From an uncultured Clostridia bacterium (GTDB taxonomy: Bacteria; Bacillota; Clostridia; Peptostreptococcales; Anaerovoracaceae), in contig CAKQMV010000001.1 in the NCBI GenBank assembly GCA_934255135.1, positions 62,001-126,000 of the forward strand: 64,000 nt of DNA, read 5' to 3'. Position 1 is the first letter of the stretch; every line of letters starts with the position of its first letter. The notes below the pieces were generated by a model. The model saw nothing but the letters and a program-made list of their open reading frames with translations, had not been told where the DNA came from and did not search any database. The position numbers were made by a program, and so were the translations under genes. Shown piece after piece: positions 15,175 to 24,298 of this stretch.

Positions 15175-16230
15175 ATGAAGAATTATAGACTATCCAGATT
15201 GCTATTTGTGCTAGGAACGGCTGTTGCTGTAATTGCTGTTTCGGCAGTGGTAGCATGTGCTGAATCGATTAATAAGAATGATGCGGATTATAAGTATTCC
15301 AAGACGTTTGAGAATGGTACTGTTGTATCATTTACTAGGGATCTTATTAATGAACCAGTCGCTAAAGATTACATTCAGTGCAGAATTCAGCTTCCAGAAG
15401 GCGATCAATTTGGCGATTACCCTTATTTCATCGATGAGGATTTTAAATGGCAGGAGTGGTATAAGAACGAAGAAGAACGTGTTGCGTATGGTGTGTTAAA
15501 TCTTAAAGACAGTAATCTTAAAATGGGAGTATATACACTTTATTGTAACGGCGTTGATTGGACCACTTATGATGTAAATTTCTTTTATGCAAACTTCAAG
15601 AAGGCTACACAGATGATGATTACCACATACCCTGATAAAATCCTGTTTAATGCTGATCGTCTGACTCGTGACCAGCACGGTGAATATACAAATGTTCTGG
15701 TTGACGGGCACAAATTTAGTGCAATGATCAAGAATGGCTGGGGAGAGTGGGAGGTGTCAAATACTCCATCTACAATGAAGCCTGGTATGAAGTATGACTT
15801 ATATGCGGGTCAGATAGATAGGGTTAACAACTATCAAGTTAATTCTGACGTTTATAAATTAGCTACAGTACCTATGGGTCCTTCAACTAAGCCTGTAATC
15901 AAGTCGGTAAAGATTTCTAATGTTAAGGTAAAGAGATATTTCAATACAAGCGAGTGGAGATATAAATATAAGACTACATTCAAGATGACTGTAACCCTAA
16001 GCAAGAAGGCTAAGGGAGCAAAGGGTATTGACCTTACTTCAAGTGTACAGGGCATCTCTTCATACAAGACACTTAAGGGTAACAAGAATACCTACAAAGC
16101 GTCCTTTAACTGGGATATGCCTATAAGCTTAAAGGGAAGGAAAATAACAGTAAGAGTCAAGACGTATAATGACCCTACATACAAGGCTTACAGTTATGAT
16201 TCAAAGGCTAAGACAGTAAAGATTAAATAA
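15175..16230 (+). CDS. Secreted protein of unknown function
   Basis: This 351-residue protein starts with a typical signal peptide: MKNYRLSR, a hydrophobic core (about 9-28) and a likely cleavage site after VACAES or nearby. The mature part is rich in Tyr, Lys and Thr with a beta-sheet character. Residues about 240-351 (VKISNVKVKRYFN to TVKIK) look like a lysine-rich Ig or fibronectin-like module at the C terminus. No LPXTG sorting motif or membrane anchor is visible, so it is probably released or held by charge. AAAGGAG precedes the ATG. I do not recognise the family. Confidence 0.75.
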   Translation: MKNYRLSRLLFVLGTAVAVIAVSAVVACAESINKNDADYKYSKTFENGTVVSFTRDLINEPVAKDYIQCRIQLPEGDQFGDYPYFIDEDFKWQEWYKNEEERVAYGVLNLKDSNLKMGVYTLYCNGVDWTTYDVNFFYANFKKATQMMITTYPDKILFNADRLTRDQHGEYTNVLVDGHKFSAMIKNGWGEWEVSNTPSTMKPGMKYDLYAGQIDRVNNYQVNSDVYKLATVPMGPSTKPVIKSVKISNVKVKRYFNTSEWRYKYKTTFKMTVTLSKKAKGAKGIDLTSSVQGISSYKTLKGNKNTYKASFNWDMPISLKGRKITVRVKTYNDPTYKAYSYDSKAKTVKIK

Positions 16231-16264
16231 ACAGGTATTCTAAGATTAATTAAAGTTAATACAC

Positions 16265-16287
16265 TTTTCATATAATCAATCCGTTAA
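16265..16287 (+). promoter_or_regulatory. Shared upstream motif, copy 2
   Basis: This is the partner of 15057-15079. In this copy the motif overlaps TATAAT at 16271-16276, which could be a -10 box; the -35 region is weak. Confidence 0.5.
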
Positions 16288-16406
16288 ATCACAGCACTTA
16301 ATTTAATAGATATAACCACACCGCAGAGTCTAATCTTAAATCAGGATAAAGCAGATTTAAGAACCAGGAAAGAACGCAGGTTCAAGCACTAGCAGGAGGT
16401 ATCGAT

Positions 16407-17972
16407 ATGAAAAAGCAGAAGAATAATCGAGGGAAGCTTCTAAGTATAATACTTTCAGCATTTCTTGTATTCTCAATGATACCAGCATCTGTATTTGCTG
16501 CAGATACAGTAGATACAGCAGGTCTGTCAGATCAGCAGGATACACAAGAAATCGTTAAAGAAGAAGCTTTGGATGTAATACTACCAGAAACAGATGCAGG
16601 TGAGACTTCTGAAGAAGCGGATGCTCTAGTACCTGCAGAACCTAAGAAGATAATCAAATCAACATCTAAGGAGCCTGTAGCGTCGACTTCTAATCCAAAT
16701 CTATTCGAAAATCTTGAAGGCTACGCAATGGAAGAAGTAAGAAGTGGCGATTATTATGAGATTTACGCAATTATGCGAGCTACTACAGGTCCTGGTGAAG
16801 GTGAGAAAATCTATGCATATTGCCTTGAGGAAAACAGCATTTATGGAGATTCCTCTACGAGAACAGTAAGAGCGAAAATCTTCAGTTCAAAGAATAGATC
16901 GTGGAGTGTAGCTGATGAGAAGGAAAGAAGCTGGATGCTCGTATCTGCAAAGGATCCTGTAACAGCTGCTAAGACCGCTCAAGCAAATGCAGCAAAGGCA
17001 TCAAAGCTAAAATTCTGGGATTATTCAAAGATTGATGTTAATATGCCACGATTATATGATTTCACATACTCAACTTCAGGAAACAGCGAAATCACTGTTA
17101 CTCTAAACAGAGATAAGCCTGGTACTGTTGGTAAGGCTGAAATGATGGAGGTATATAACTACGATAAGGATAAAGGTGAGGGCGACCTATATCAGGAATT
17201 CACATTCAGTGATGAGATGAGAACTCGCCAATTTACAATTACAGGATTAGGGCCTAATGAGGAAAGATATTTTACAGTTCATACAGTTAAAAGCTTTGAT
17301 GGAGCTGTTCTTAACTACTGGGATGGATACTATCGTATCGTTAGTACCGCAGAATTCAAGGCTGCAACTATTTCGCCTGTAAAACTGGCACCTAATAAGG
17401 TAATGATTACAATCAGACTGCCATATGGACAGAATGCAGACGGTTACTCAACGATGTATGTATATCGCGGAAATACAAAGATTAAGACATTAAAGAGTAA
17501 CGGCAAAGAGACCATATCTTTCATCTATACCGGCAAGAATGCTGTAAAGCAGTCATATAAGGTGGAGAGTATATTAAATGATAACCCTGAAATTAGTGAG
17601 ATATCGGCTTCAAAGAAGCCTGTAAATAACACATATAAGAGACAGGGTTACATTAATCCTAACATCAATGCAGTTGTACCTTATGGACGTGCTACATTTG
17701 TTCCTTGGAGTATGACTTATTACGATGGTAAGGTAAAGATCACAGGATACATTGTTAATAACAGAATGTTTACATTAAAAAATTACAAATTCAAGGTAAC
17801 AAGTCTTTGCAATGATAAGAAGGTTGCATCTAAGACGGTAAGCTACAAGAATATTAAAGATTACGGTTATAAGAAGGTAACTATTACAATGAAGACCAAG
17901 AAGACTCCTGACTTCGTAAATAATTCACGAGGCTGGTCTACTTCAAACATCAAGACCAACTGGGGCTTCTAA
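16407..17972 (+). CDS. Secreted protein of unknown function with low-complexity N-terminal linker
   Basis: This 521-residue protein has a clear signal peptide (MKKQKNNRGK, hydrophobic core to about residue 28, likely cut after VFAA). An acidic, Thr/Glu-rich linker follows to about residue 95. The remaining part is beta-rich and probably holds several fibronectin-like modules, for example about 205-310 and 310-400. Its C-terminal part is lysine-rich, as in the neighbour at 15175, but I see no clear sequence homology. No LPXTG motif is present. GGAGG precedes the ATG. The shared upstream motif suggests coordinated expression with the previous gene. Confidence 0.7.
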   Translation: MKKQKNNRGKLLSIILSAFLVFSMIPASVFAADTVDTAGLSDQQDTQEIVKEEALDVILPETDAGETSEEADALVPAEPKKIIKSTSKEPVASTSNPNLFENLEGYAMEEVRSGDYYEIYAIMRATTGPGEGEKIYAYCLEENSIYGDSSTRTVRAKIFSSKNRSWSVADEKERSWMLVSAKDPVTAAKTAQANAAKASKLKFWDYSKIDVNMPRLYDFTYSTSGNSEITVTLNRDKPGTVGKAEMMEVYNYDKDKGEGDLYQEFTFSDEMRTRQFTITGLGPNEERYFTVHTVKSFDGAVLNYWDGYYRIVSTAEFKAATISPVKLAPNKVMITIRLPYGQNADGYSTMYVYRGNTKIKTLKSNGKETISFIYTGKNAVKQSYKVESILNDNPEISEISASKKPVNNTYKRQGYINPNINAVVPYGRATFVPWSMTYYDGKVKITGYIVNNRMFTLKNYKFKVTSLCNDKKVASKTVSYKNIKDYGYKKVTITMKTKKTPDFVNNSRGWSTSNIKTNWGF

Positions 17973-18061
17973 CTAATTACAAACTAACAGTATGTAGAAG
18001 TCGCAAGACTTATTACATAAGAGTAATCTCCAAGCTCTAAGTAATTTAATCAAATGAAGAA

Positions 18062-18095
18062 GGACGGCTATCACAAAACTCTGTGGTAGCCGTCC
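18062..18095. terminator. Bidirectional terminator
   Basis: GGACGGCTATCACA (18062-18075) pairs with TGTGGTAGCCGTCC (18082-18095) with one G-T pair and a 6-base loop. It lies between the convergent secreted-protein gene and thiN. Confidence 0.75.
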
Positions 18096-18109
18096 GATTT
18101 ACACTTAAC

Positions 18110-18751
18110 CTAACCCTCTCTTGACCTTGCAATATATAGCGATCCATCCTTAACAGAAATCACCGCAGATTCGTCAACAATCTCGTTTCCGATGCCAAGC
18201 GTTCTGTCGTTATACATATCAATATTCGTAACATTGTATTTCGCACCCTTAATCGAAACGCCATGCGCCTCCTCGTAAAGCGGCATAATTCCGAACTTGC
18301 TGTAATTGCTGTTCTTATGAAGCGTTACGGAGGTGTTGCGTATAACCTCAACAATATTCCTTCCGTCGACAAGTCTTACGCGGGCAAAAGACTTGGATCC
18401 CTGGATGAGAAGTGTCAGTGCTCCGAGTGTATGGTCAAATCGTCCGCCCATGCCGCCGTAGAACACGATGTTGGTGCATCCGTTATCCATTGCGTAATGA
18501 AGACATGCTTCTGCATCCGTAAAGTCCTTCTCTACAGGGTGGGAGAGGTATTCGCAATCGAATTTGCGATCTGTCTCTGATTCAGATGAATCAAAGTCGC
18601 CGATTACCACATCAGGCTTTATTCCAAGATTATATGCAACGTCCTGACCTCCATCAGCACAGATTGTCAGATCGGCTTTATCGTGCATCGCCTTAAGCTG
18701 TGCTTCGTCCATATATTCGATGTATGGCAGGACTATTAAACAATATTTCAT
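18110..18751 (-). CDS. thiN: Thiamine pyrophosphokinase
   Basis: This 213-residue protein transfers pyrophosphate from ATP to thiamine to make thiamine pyrophosphate. The family signature is clear: LTICADGGQDVAYNLGIKPD followed by VVIGDFDS near residue 50, then KDFTDAEACLHYA and GGMGGRFDHTLGAL. The ATG at 18751 has GAGG 7 bases upstream on the minus strand; a frame extension to 18808 adds residues not found in the family. It is divergently arranged with the DUF975 gene; their start codons are 71 bases apart. Confidence 0.9.
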   Translation of the reverse strand: MKYCLIVLPYIEYMDEAQLKAMHDKADLTICADGGQDVAYNLGIKPDVVIGDFDSSESETDRKFDCEYLSHPVEKDFTDAEACLHYAMDNGCTNIVFYGGMGGRFDHTLGALTLLIQGSKSFARVRLVDGRNIVEVIRNTSVTLHKNSNYSKFGIMPLYEEAHGVSIKGAKYNVTNIDMYNDRTLGIGNEIVDESAVISVKDGSLYIARSREG

Positions 18752-18822
18752 ATATTCCTCACTGTAAAAATAATCTAAAAGTGTTATACTACCCTTTGAA
18801 TTTAACACAAAAGGAGACTAAA

Positions 18823-19659
18823 TTGAAACCCGAAGATTTGTATATTGTAAATGAGAATCCATTCCTTATTCAGAAGAAATGCCAGATTCACAGCAGAAAT
18901 CTGTTCACCAAGTTCTTCATCGGAATGATGATTTTCTTCGTACTTGACTCTCTTGTTCCATCTCTTCTAGGAGTTGCTTTCCCTAAGGGATACATGCACA
19001 TCCTCGTTGAGGCTCAGAACATTCCATCCAATGTCGTTGATCTTAGCAAGGTTAAGGACACACCAATGATTATTTTCCTGTACGCATTCTTCTTCAACGG
19101 AGTGCTTCAGGCAGGCAAGGCGCTTTATGCACTGACATTTATGAGAAACCGCAAGGTTGAATACAAGGCACTAGGCGAGGGATTCGCTATTGGAATCAAG
19201 GCATTTCTTGTATGCCTAGCTCAGACTGCAATCATTTCAATATGGACAATGTGCTTCATATTCCCTGGAATCATCGCATACTATAACTTCAGACAGTCAT
19301 ACTACATTCTTGCAGATGATCCGTCGAAGGGCGTATTCAGAATACTTGCTGAATCAAAGACCAGAATGCTGGGAAACAGAATGAATCTGTTTAGGCTTGA
19401 TCTAAGCTATATCTCACTGATTCTGATGGCATATCTTCCTGTGCTAATCTATGGCCAGGTTAATGTATTCGCCAGCCAGCCAGTCGTTAATGTTGTAGCA
19501 GGATTTATTATCTCAATTCCGCTATATTACGCACTGTCAATTATGCTGATGGGTCAGACTGTATTCTACGAGCTTCTTCTGAACCACGGCTTTGCTAACT
19601 TTAGGTATGCCGGACAGGATGCATTTAGAGAGTCTGCTTATCCTGATTCGAAGCAATAA
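18823..19659 (+). CDS. DUF975-family integral membrane protein
   Basis: This 278-residue protein has about five to six hydrophobic segments, around residues 30-52, 78-102, 122-152, 200-220 and 225-255. The segment PGIIAYYNFRQSYYILADDP followed by ILAESKTRMLGNRMNLFRLD and LSYISL matches the DUF975 pattern (ILADxP...SKxxMxGxKxxxFxLxLSFI). Its function is unknown. Translation probably starts at TTG 18823, preceded by AAAGGAG; no ATG fits. The 3' end overlaps the convergent pseudouridine synthase gene by 35 bases. Confidence 0.7.
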   Translation: MKPEDLYIVNENPFLIQKKCQIHSRNLFTKFFIGMMIFFVLDSLVPSLLGVAFPKGYMHILVEAQNIPSNVVDLSKVKDTPMIIFLYAFFFNGVLQAGKALYALTFMRNRKVEYKALGEGFAIGIKAFLVCLAQTAIISIWTMCFIFPGIIAYYNFRQSYYILADDPSKGVFRILAESKTRMLGNRMNLFRLDLSYISLILMAYLPVLIYGQVNVFASQPVVNVVAGFIISIPLYYALSIMLMGQTVFYELLLNHGFANFRYAGQDAFRESAYPDSKQ

Positions 19660-20533
19660 GCGAAAGAGCATGCTCAATATCCGCAGGATATGGAGCATCA
19701 ATAATCATTCTTTCACCTGTCATAGGGTGATCAAACTCAATATGATAAGCGTGAAGCGCCTGTCTGTCCATCAGACCTGGCGCTTCTCCTTCGTATAGGG
19801 CGTCACCGATAATAGGGTGGCCGATATGCGAAAGATGAACTCTGATCTGATGCGTACGACCTGTCTTGATAGTAAGCTCAAGCAGGGTGTAGTTGTCATA
19901 ATTCTTAAGTACATGCACCAGCGTTGTCGCAGGCTTTCCTTCCTCCATAACACATCTCCTGATGCTGACCTCGTCAGGCCTTCCAACAGGCTCCTCGATT
20001 GTGCAGTCCTCACTGATAACTCCGTGAACAACCGCAATATATTTCTTAACAGTGCTCTGAGCCTTCATCTGATTGGAAATGCTGTCCTGTGCGTTGGCGT
20101 TCTTCGCGCAAATAACAATACCTGAAGTATCCATATCAATTCTGTTGGCAAAACGGATCTTAAACTTCTGGTTCGTATCTTCCATATATTTCATGATTCC
20201 GTTCGCAATCGTATGTACCGGATGTCCCTTGGTAGGGTGCACTATAATACCAGGCTGCTTATTAATTACAAGCAGGTCATCATCCTCGTATAGAACGTCG
20301 AGCGGGATGTCCTCAGCAGGGAAGTCACTTGACTCCTCGGGAAGTCTTATACTGATAAGATCACCGACCTCAGGCTTCATAAAACCTTTGGCCGGCACTC
20401 CATTCAGATCCATCAGATTCTGAAACTTAATCTTCGTCTTGAAACGCGCCGAGAAATTAAAGTTATCTCTCAGAATCTGATTAATTGTCTGTCCATATTC
20501 TTCTTCTGTAACTGTATGATTGTATTTACCCAT
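19625..20533 (-). CDS. RluA/RluD-family pseudouridine synthase
   Basis: This 302-residue protein has an N-terminal S4-like RNA-binding region (about 10-75) and the RluA catalytic domain. The catalytic aspartate lies in NRIDMDTSGIVICAK (the family usually reads HRLDxxTSG), and GRTHQIRVHLSHIGHPIIGD is the second signature. It converts uridine to pseudouridine in rRNA or tRNA; the exact target cannot be told. It is the last gene of the leftward pepF-nadK-rluA-like operon, 24 bases after nadK. Confidence 0.88.
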   Translation of the reverse strand: MGKYNHTVTEEEYGQTINQILRDNFNFSARFKTKIKFQNLMDLNGVPAKGFMKPEVGDLISIRLPEESSDFPAEDIPLDVLYEDDDLLVINKQPGIIVHPTKGHPVHTIANGIMKYMEDTNQKFKIRFANRIDMDTSGIVICAKNANAQDSISNQMKAQSTVKKYIAVVHGVISEDCTIEEPVGRPDEVSIRRCVMEEGKPATTLVHVLKNYDNYTLLELTIKTGRTHQIRVHLSHIGHPIIGDALYEGEAPGLMDRQALHAYHIEFDHPMTGERMIIDAPYPADIEHALSLIASNQDKQTL

Positions 20534-20557
20534 ATAAAAATCCTGTCTAAAAATGAT

Positions 20558-21367
20558 TTATAGAAGCTTATCTGCAAGCTTCTTCCAGTAGTCGTAGGTA
20601 ACAGATCTGATGAGATTGATCTGCAGATTCGACTGCCTAATGAGAATTCTGTCTATGTCGTAGAATTCGCTTGTCTTACCGTCAAAAGAGATGATAAGCG
20701 TTCTGTTATTAGTTCTGCCAATTCCGTTAATCGTGATGGTCTGGTCGGCCGGCAGAATCATGCTCGAGTGAAATGCTCTATATGCGGCGGTATTCATTGG
20801 AGCAACCGGTGTGATCTGAAGAACATCAAGCTCCGGTGCAACAAGGCTGCCTCCTAGAGAATAGTTGTAAGCTGTTGAACCTACCGGTGTTGATATAAGA
20901 ATTCCATCTCCCGAGAAGTCCTGAATCTTAGTCTCGCCGACAGAAACAGCAAACTGTGATACGTGAGCATAAGAGCCACGTACCATAATCTCATTTATAC
21001 CGAATTTTCTTGAAATCAGCTTGTTTCTGTTGAAAATTGATGCTTCAATAGGCCTGATCTTCTGGACCTGATAATTACCGTCAAAAATCTCTGCGATCGC
21101 CTTCTTCATATTAGTAGGATCGCATTCCTGGAAGAATCCGAGGTGTCCCGTATTGATTCCAAGAACAGGCGCCTTAGGAAATCTGAACTTGTGTGCGAAA
21201 TTCAGAAAGCTTCCATCTCCACCGATACAGATATAAAGATCAGGCTGAGCGCTTGTATCTGTAAGAACCTCTGCATCATAAGACTTCAGAATCTTAAGAA
21301 GCTCTTCTTCAGTCTTTGCAGAATATGGATTTCTGTTCTTATAAATGATTATTTTCTTTCTCTTCAT
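20558..21367 (-). CDS. nadK: NAD kinase
   Basis: This 269-residue protein phosphorylates NAD to NADP in the cytosol. The GGDGS motif (residues 48-52) is the catalytic loop, followed by LGINTGHLGFF. GDGILISTPVGSTAYNYSLG is the second conserved segment. It lies between pepF (28 bases upstream) and the pseudouridine synthase gene. The N terminus lacks an extension, so this is the minimal form. Confidence 0.93.
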   Translation of the reverse strand: MKRKKIIIYKNRNPYSAKTEEELLKILKSYDAEVLTDTSAQPDLYICIGGDGSFLNFAHKFRFPKAPVLGINTGHLGFFQECDPTNMKKAIAEIFDGNYQVQKIRPIEASIFNRNKLISRKFGINEIMVRGSYAHVSQFAVSVGETKIQDFSGDGILISTPVGSTAYNYSLGGSLVAPELDVLQITPVAPMNTAAYRAFHSSMILPADQTITINGIGRTNNRTLIISFDGKTSEFYDIDRILIRQSNLQINLIRSVTYDYWKKLADKLL

Positions 21368-21395
21368 AGTAGGTAGTCCACCGTTTCGTGCTTGT

Positions 21396-23201
21396 TTATT
21401 TCATTAATTCGTCAAGCTCATCAATCATCTCTGAAAGGGTAGAGAGCGCTGATTCAACAGGCTCAGTGCTGCTCATATCTACACCAGCAATTTTAAGAAG
21501 CTCAATAGGATAATCGCTGTCTCCGCTTGCAAGGAACTTCATATAATCATCTACTGCAGGCTTGCCCTCAGCAAGTATTCTGTTGGCGATAGCGTTAGCT
21601 GCTGAGTAGCCTGTTGCATACTGATATACGTAGAAATCTCTATAGAAATGAGGTATTCTTGACCATTCATATTTTATCATATCGTCCTGACCGAACGCAT
21701 CACCGAAGTAAGCTGTATTAAGCTCATCATACTTGGTGTTCATAAGCTCAGCTGTAAGTGCTCCGCCGTTCTCAACTGTCTCATGAGCCCATTTCTCAAA
21801 TTCAGCAAACATTGTCTGTCTGATAAGTGTTGACTTAAACTCATCAATATAGAAGTTGATAAGGTAAATCTTCATCTCGTTGCTCTCGCAGTGCTCAAGA
21901 AGGTATCTGATAAGAAGAGTCTCATTTACAGTACTTGCAACCTCTGCGGTAAAAATTGAGTGGCTGCCGTAAACATATGGCTGATTTCTTCTGGTGTAAT
22001 ATGAATGCATTGAGTGTCCGCTCTCGTGGATGATAGTGAACACATCTCTTAAATCTCCGTGGAAGTTAAGGAGCATATAAGGGTAGCTGTCGTATGAGCC
22101 AAAGCTGTAAGCTCCTGAAGTCTTGCTCTTGTTCTCATATACATCGGCCCACTTCTCTTCAAGAAGACCCTTCTTAAGAATTGAAGTGTATTCCTCTCCC
22201 ATAGGCTCAAGTGCCATAATGCAGAGATCCACAGCCTCCTCAAAAGTAAAGTTTAGTCCAGCAGGGTTAACGAGTGGCTTATGCACATCATACATTCTCA
22301 TATCATCGATTCCGAGAACGCGCTTTCTTACCTTATAGTACTTGTGCATAGCAGGGAGGTACTTGTGAACAGCTTCAAGAAGATTGTCATATACAGAAAC
22401 CGGAATCTTGTCTGAGGACAGAGCTGCCTCAAGTGATGAGCCATAATTACGGAGTCTTGAAACGATGGCAGTCTTCTTAACATTGTAGTTATACGCAGTT
22501 GAGATAGTGTTATTGTGATCACGGTATCTCTCATAGAAAGTGTAGTAAGCGTTCTTCCTTACTTCTCTGTCGTCACTTTCGAGCATCTTATTGAAGTTGC
22601 CGTGTGTGAGAGCTACTGTCTTGCCATTCTCATCCTCAACCTGACCGAATTCGAGGTCAACGTCGTTAAGTGCTGAGAAAATCTCATCAGGTGCGTCGAG
22701 AACTTCCGAGAGTGATGCGAGGATTTGTTCCTGCTCCTTGCTGAGGGTGTGTTCCTTCTTGTCCATGATTTCCATAAGAAGGAATCTGAATTTCTCAAGC
22801 TCTGGCATTGAATCAATATATCCTTCGATTACAGACTTCTCTGACTCAAGAAGCTCAGGTGTGAAGAATGATACGAGGGCAGAGAACTTTGCGGCAAAAG
22901 ACATGCTCTTGTCATTAAGCTCTGTGTATACGCTATTACTGTTATCCTCGTCATGTCTCATGTGTGCATATGTAATAGCCTTCTCGATAAGTCTGAGACC
23001 ATCTAGGTATAGAGTAACAGCCTTATGAAGATTATCTGCGCTGTCAGCAAGATGTCCCTTCATAGCATCAAGCTCTTCGGCAAGAGCAATTCCTTTATTT
23101 AAATCCTCGAGTACTAAATCATCTGATGCATACATCTTCTCAAGATCCCACTTATATTCAGCAGGGATCTCATTTCTATTTTTAATTGTGTCGGTATTCA
23201 T
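21396..23201 (-). CDS. pepF: Oligoendopeptidase F (M3 metallopeptidase)
   Basis: This 601-residue protein is the usual length. The zinc-binding HESGH motif sits in FTIIHESGHSMHSYY at about residue 388, with the third ligand Glu in FTAEVASTVNE (about 415). It cleaves oligopeptides in the cytosol. It leads the operon with nadK and the pseudouridine synthase, reading leftward from the promoter region at 23217-23246. Confidence 0.95.
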   Translation of the reverse strand: MNTDTIKNRNEIPAEYKWDLEKMYASDDLVLEDLNKGIALAEELDAMKGHLADSADNLHKAVTLYLDGLRLIEKAITYAHMRHDEDNSNSVYTELNDKSMSFAAKFSALVSFFTPELLESEKSVIEGYIDSMPELEKFRFLLMEIMDKKEHTLSKEQEQILASLSEVLDAPDEIFSALNDVDLEFGQVEDENGKTVALTHGNFNKMLESDDREVRKNAYYTFYERYRDHNNTISTAYNYNVKKTAIVSRLRNYGSSLEAALSSDKIPVSVYDNLLEAVHKYLPAMHKYYKVRKRVLGIDDMRMYDVHKPLVNPAGLNFTFEEAVDLCIMALEPMGEEYTSILKKGLLEEKWADVYENKSKTSGAYSFGSYDSYPYMLLNFHGDLRDVFTIIHESGHSMHSYYTRRNQPYVYGSHSIFTAEVASTVNETLLIRYLLEHCESNEMKIYLINFYIDEFKSTLIRQTMFAEFEKWAHETVENGGALTAELMNTKYDELNTAYFGDAFGQDDMIKYEWSRIPHFYRDFYVYQYATGYSAANAIANRILAEGKPAVDDYMKFLASGDSDYPIELLKIAGVDMSSTEPVESALSTLSEMIDELDELMK

Positions 23202-23216
23202 TTTTACTCCCCTATG

Positions 23217-23246
23217 TGGTATAATATTTTGCTAAAGATTATACCA
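23217..23246. promoter_or_regulatory. Mirror-image -10 boxes between divergent genes
   Basis: TGGTATAAT (23217-23225) and its exact inverse ATTATACCA (23238-23246) form a 9-bp inverted repeat. It places a TATAAT box on each strand, one facing pepF and one facing the gene at 23273. The -35 regions are weak. The symmetry could also be an operator. Confidence 0.55.
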
Positions 23247-23272
23247 TATTTGGAGTGCAAAAGGGGACTGTA

Positions 23273-23812
23273 ATGGATAAAACCGGATTCTACACAATTC
23301 TGGATATTGATAATGCAGAAGAATTTCAGTACTACGAGAACATTGCTGCCATGATAGAGGCAGATGACTATATAGAAAGCAATCTTATCAAGGATCTTCT
23401 TAAGGATGTTGATCCTGACAACTTCGCGGAGCTTACAGATTCATACTTTGAGGAGCTTCTGAAAATGCTTCCTGATGAAGAGACCGATCTTTATATCACA
23501 GTAGAATCAATCAAGAGAATACTTTGCGGTCTTATCACACCTGAGATGAACCCGGATGATGCTGCGCTTCTAGCAGATGAGTTTATCAAGATGAGAAAGT
23601 GGTTCGTTCACGATCTTCTTGCTTTTGATATGAATACTGGTGAAGAGATTTCAGTTAGAGATGCGATATATAACATTGCCGCAACTAAGTACATCGGCGG
23701 TGAGAAGAAGTATGATTTCAGACTCGCATGTAACTATGACACTGACGGCTACGATGTAAGATTTGCAGATATGATTGATGGAAATCTTACTGAAGAGGAG
23801 CCTGAAGCATAA
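23273..23812 (+). CDS. Acidic protein of unknown function
   Basis: This 179-residue, very acidic protein appears soluble and mostly helical, with no signal peptide or membrane segment. I do not recognise a family. The ATG at 23273 has AAAGGGGA 7 bases upstream; the frame extends back to 23255 without a better start. It heads the rightward block dut-dgt-dnaG-rpoD, 55 bases before dut, so it may be co-transcribed with them. Confidence 0.7.
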   Translation: MDKTGFYTILDIDNAEEFQYYENIAAMIEADDYIESNLIKDLLKDVDPDNFAELTDSYFEELLKMLPDEETDLYITVESIKRILCGLITPEMNPDDAALLADEFIKMRKWFVHDLLAFDMNTGEEISVRDAIYNIAATKYIGGEKKYDFRLACNYDTDGYDVRFADMIDGNLTEEEPEA

Positions 23813-23867
23813 TATATTTACAATAATCAGTTATCGTTAATGACAAGAAGGGTAAGGAGCTTTAGAG

Positions 23868-24296
23868 ATGAAACTTAAGATTAAATCACTCTCCGGAAGA
23901 CTTCCGGCATATGCAACAGATGGCGCATCGGGAATGGATTTATGTGCATATACCAATGAACCACTGACAATCAAGCCTATGCAGAGAATGCTTGTTCCAA
24001 CAGGTCTTTTTGTAGAGATTCCTGAGGGCTTCGAGGGACAGGTTAGAGCACGTTCTGGCCTGGCAATCAAGAAAGGAATCGGTCTCGTTAACAGCATCGG
24101 AACTATTGATTCCGACTACAGAGGAGAGCTTATGATTCCTCTTATCAATTTTGGAGAGGAAGATTTTGTCATTAATGATGGCGACAGAATAGCACAGCTA
24201 GTTATCGCAAGATACGAGAAAGTAGAGATTTCAGAGATTGAAGAGCTTTCTGATACCGAGAGAGGTGAAGGAGGCTTCGGCCACACAGGAGTATAG
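23868..24296 (+). CDS. dut: dUTP diphosphatase
   Basis: This 142-residue protein is a trimeric-type dUTPase: motif 1 GASGMDLCA, motif 2 RSGLA, motif 3 GTIDSDYRGE, motif 4 RIAQLV and the C-terminal motif 5 RGEGGFGHTG are all present. It hydrolyses dUTP to dUMP, keeping uracil out of DNA. The dGTPase-like gene starts 2 bases after its stop, so the two nucleotide-pool genes are coupled. Confidence 0.95.
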   Translation: MKLKIKSLSGRLPAYATDGASGMDLCAYTNEPLTIKPMQRMLVPTGLFVEIPEGFEGQVRARSGLAIKKGIGLVNSIGTIDSDYRGELMIPLINFGEEDFVINDGDRIAQLVIARYEKVEISEIEELSDTERGEGGFGHTGV

Positions 24297-24298
24297 CC

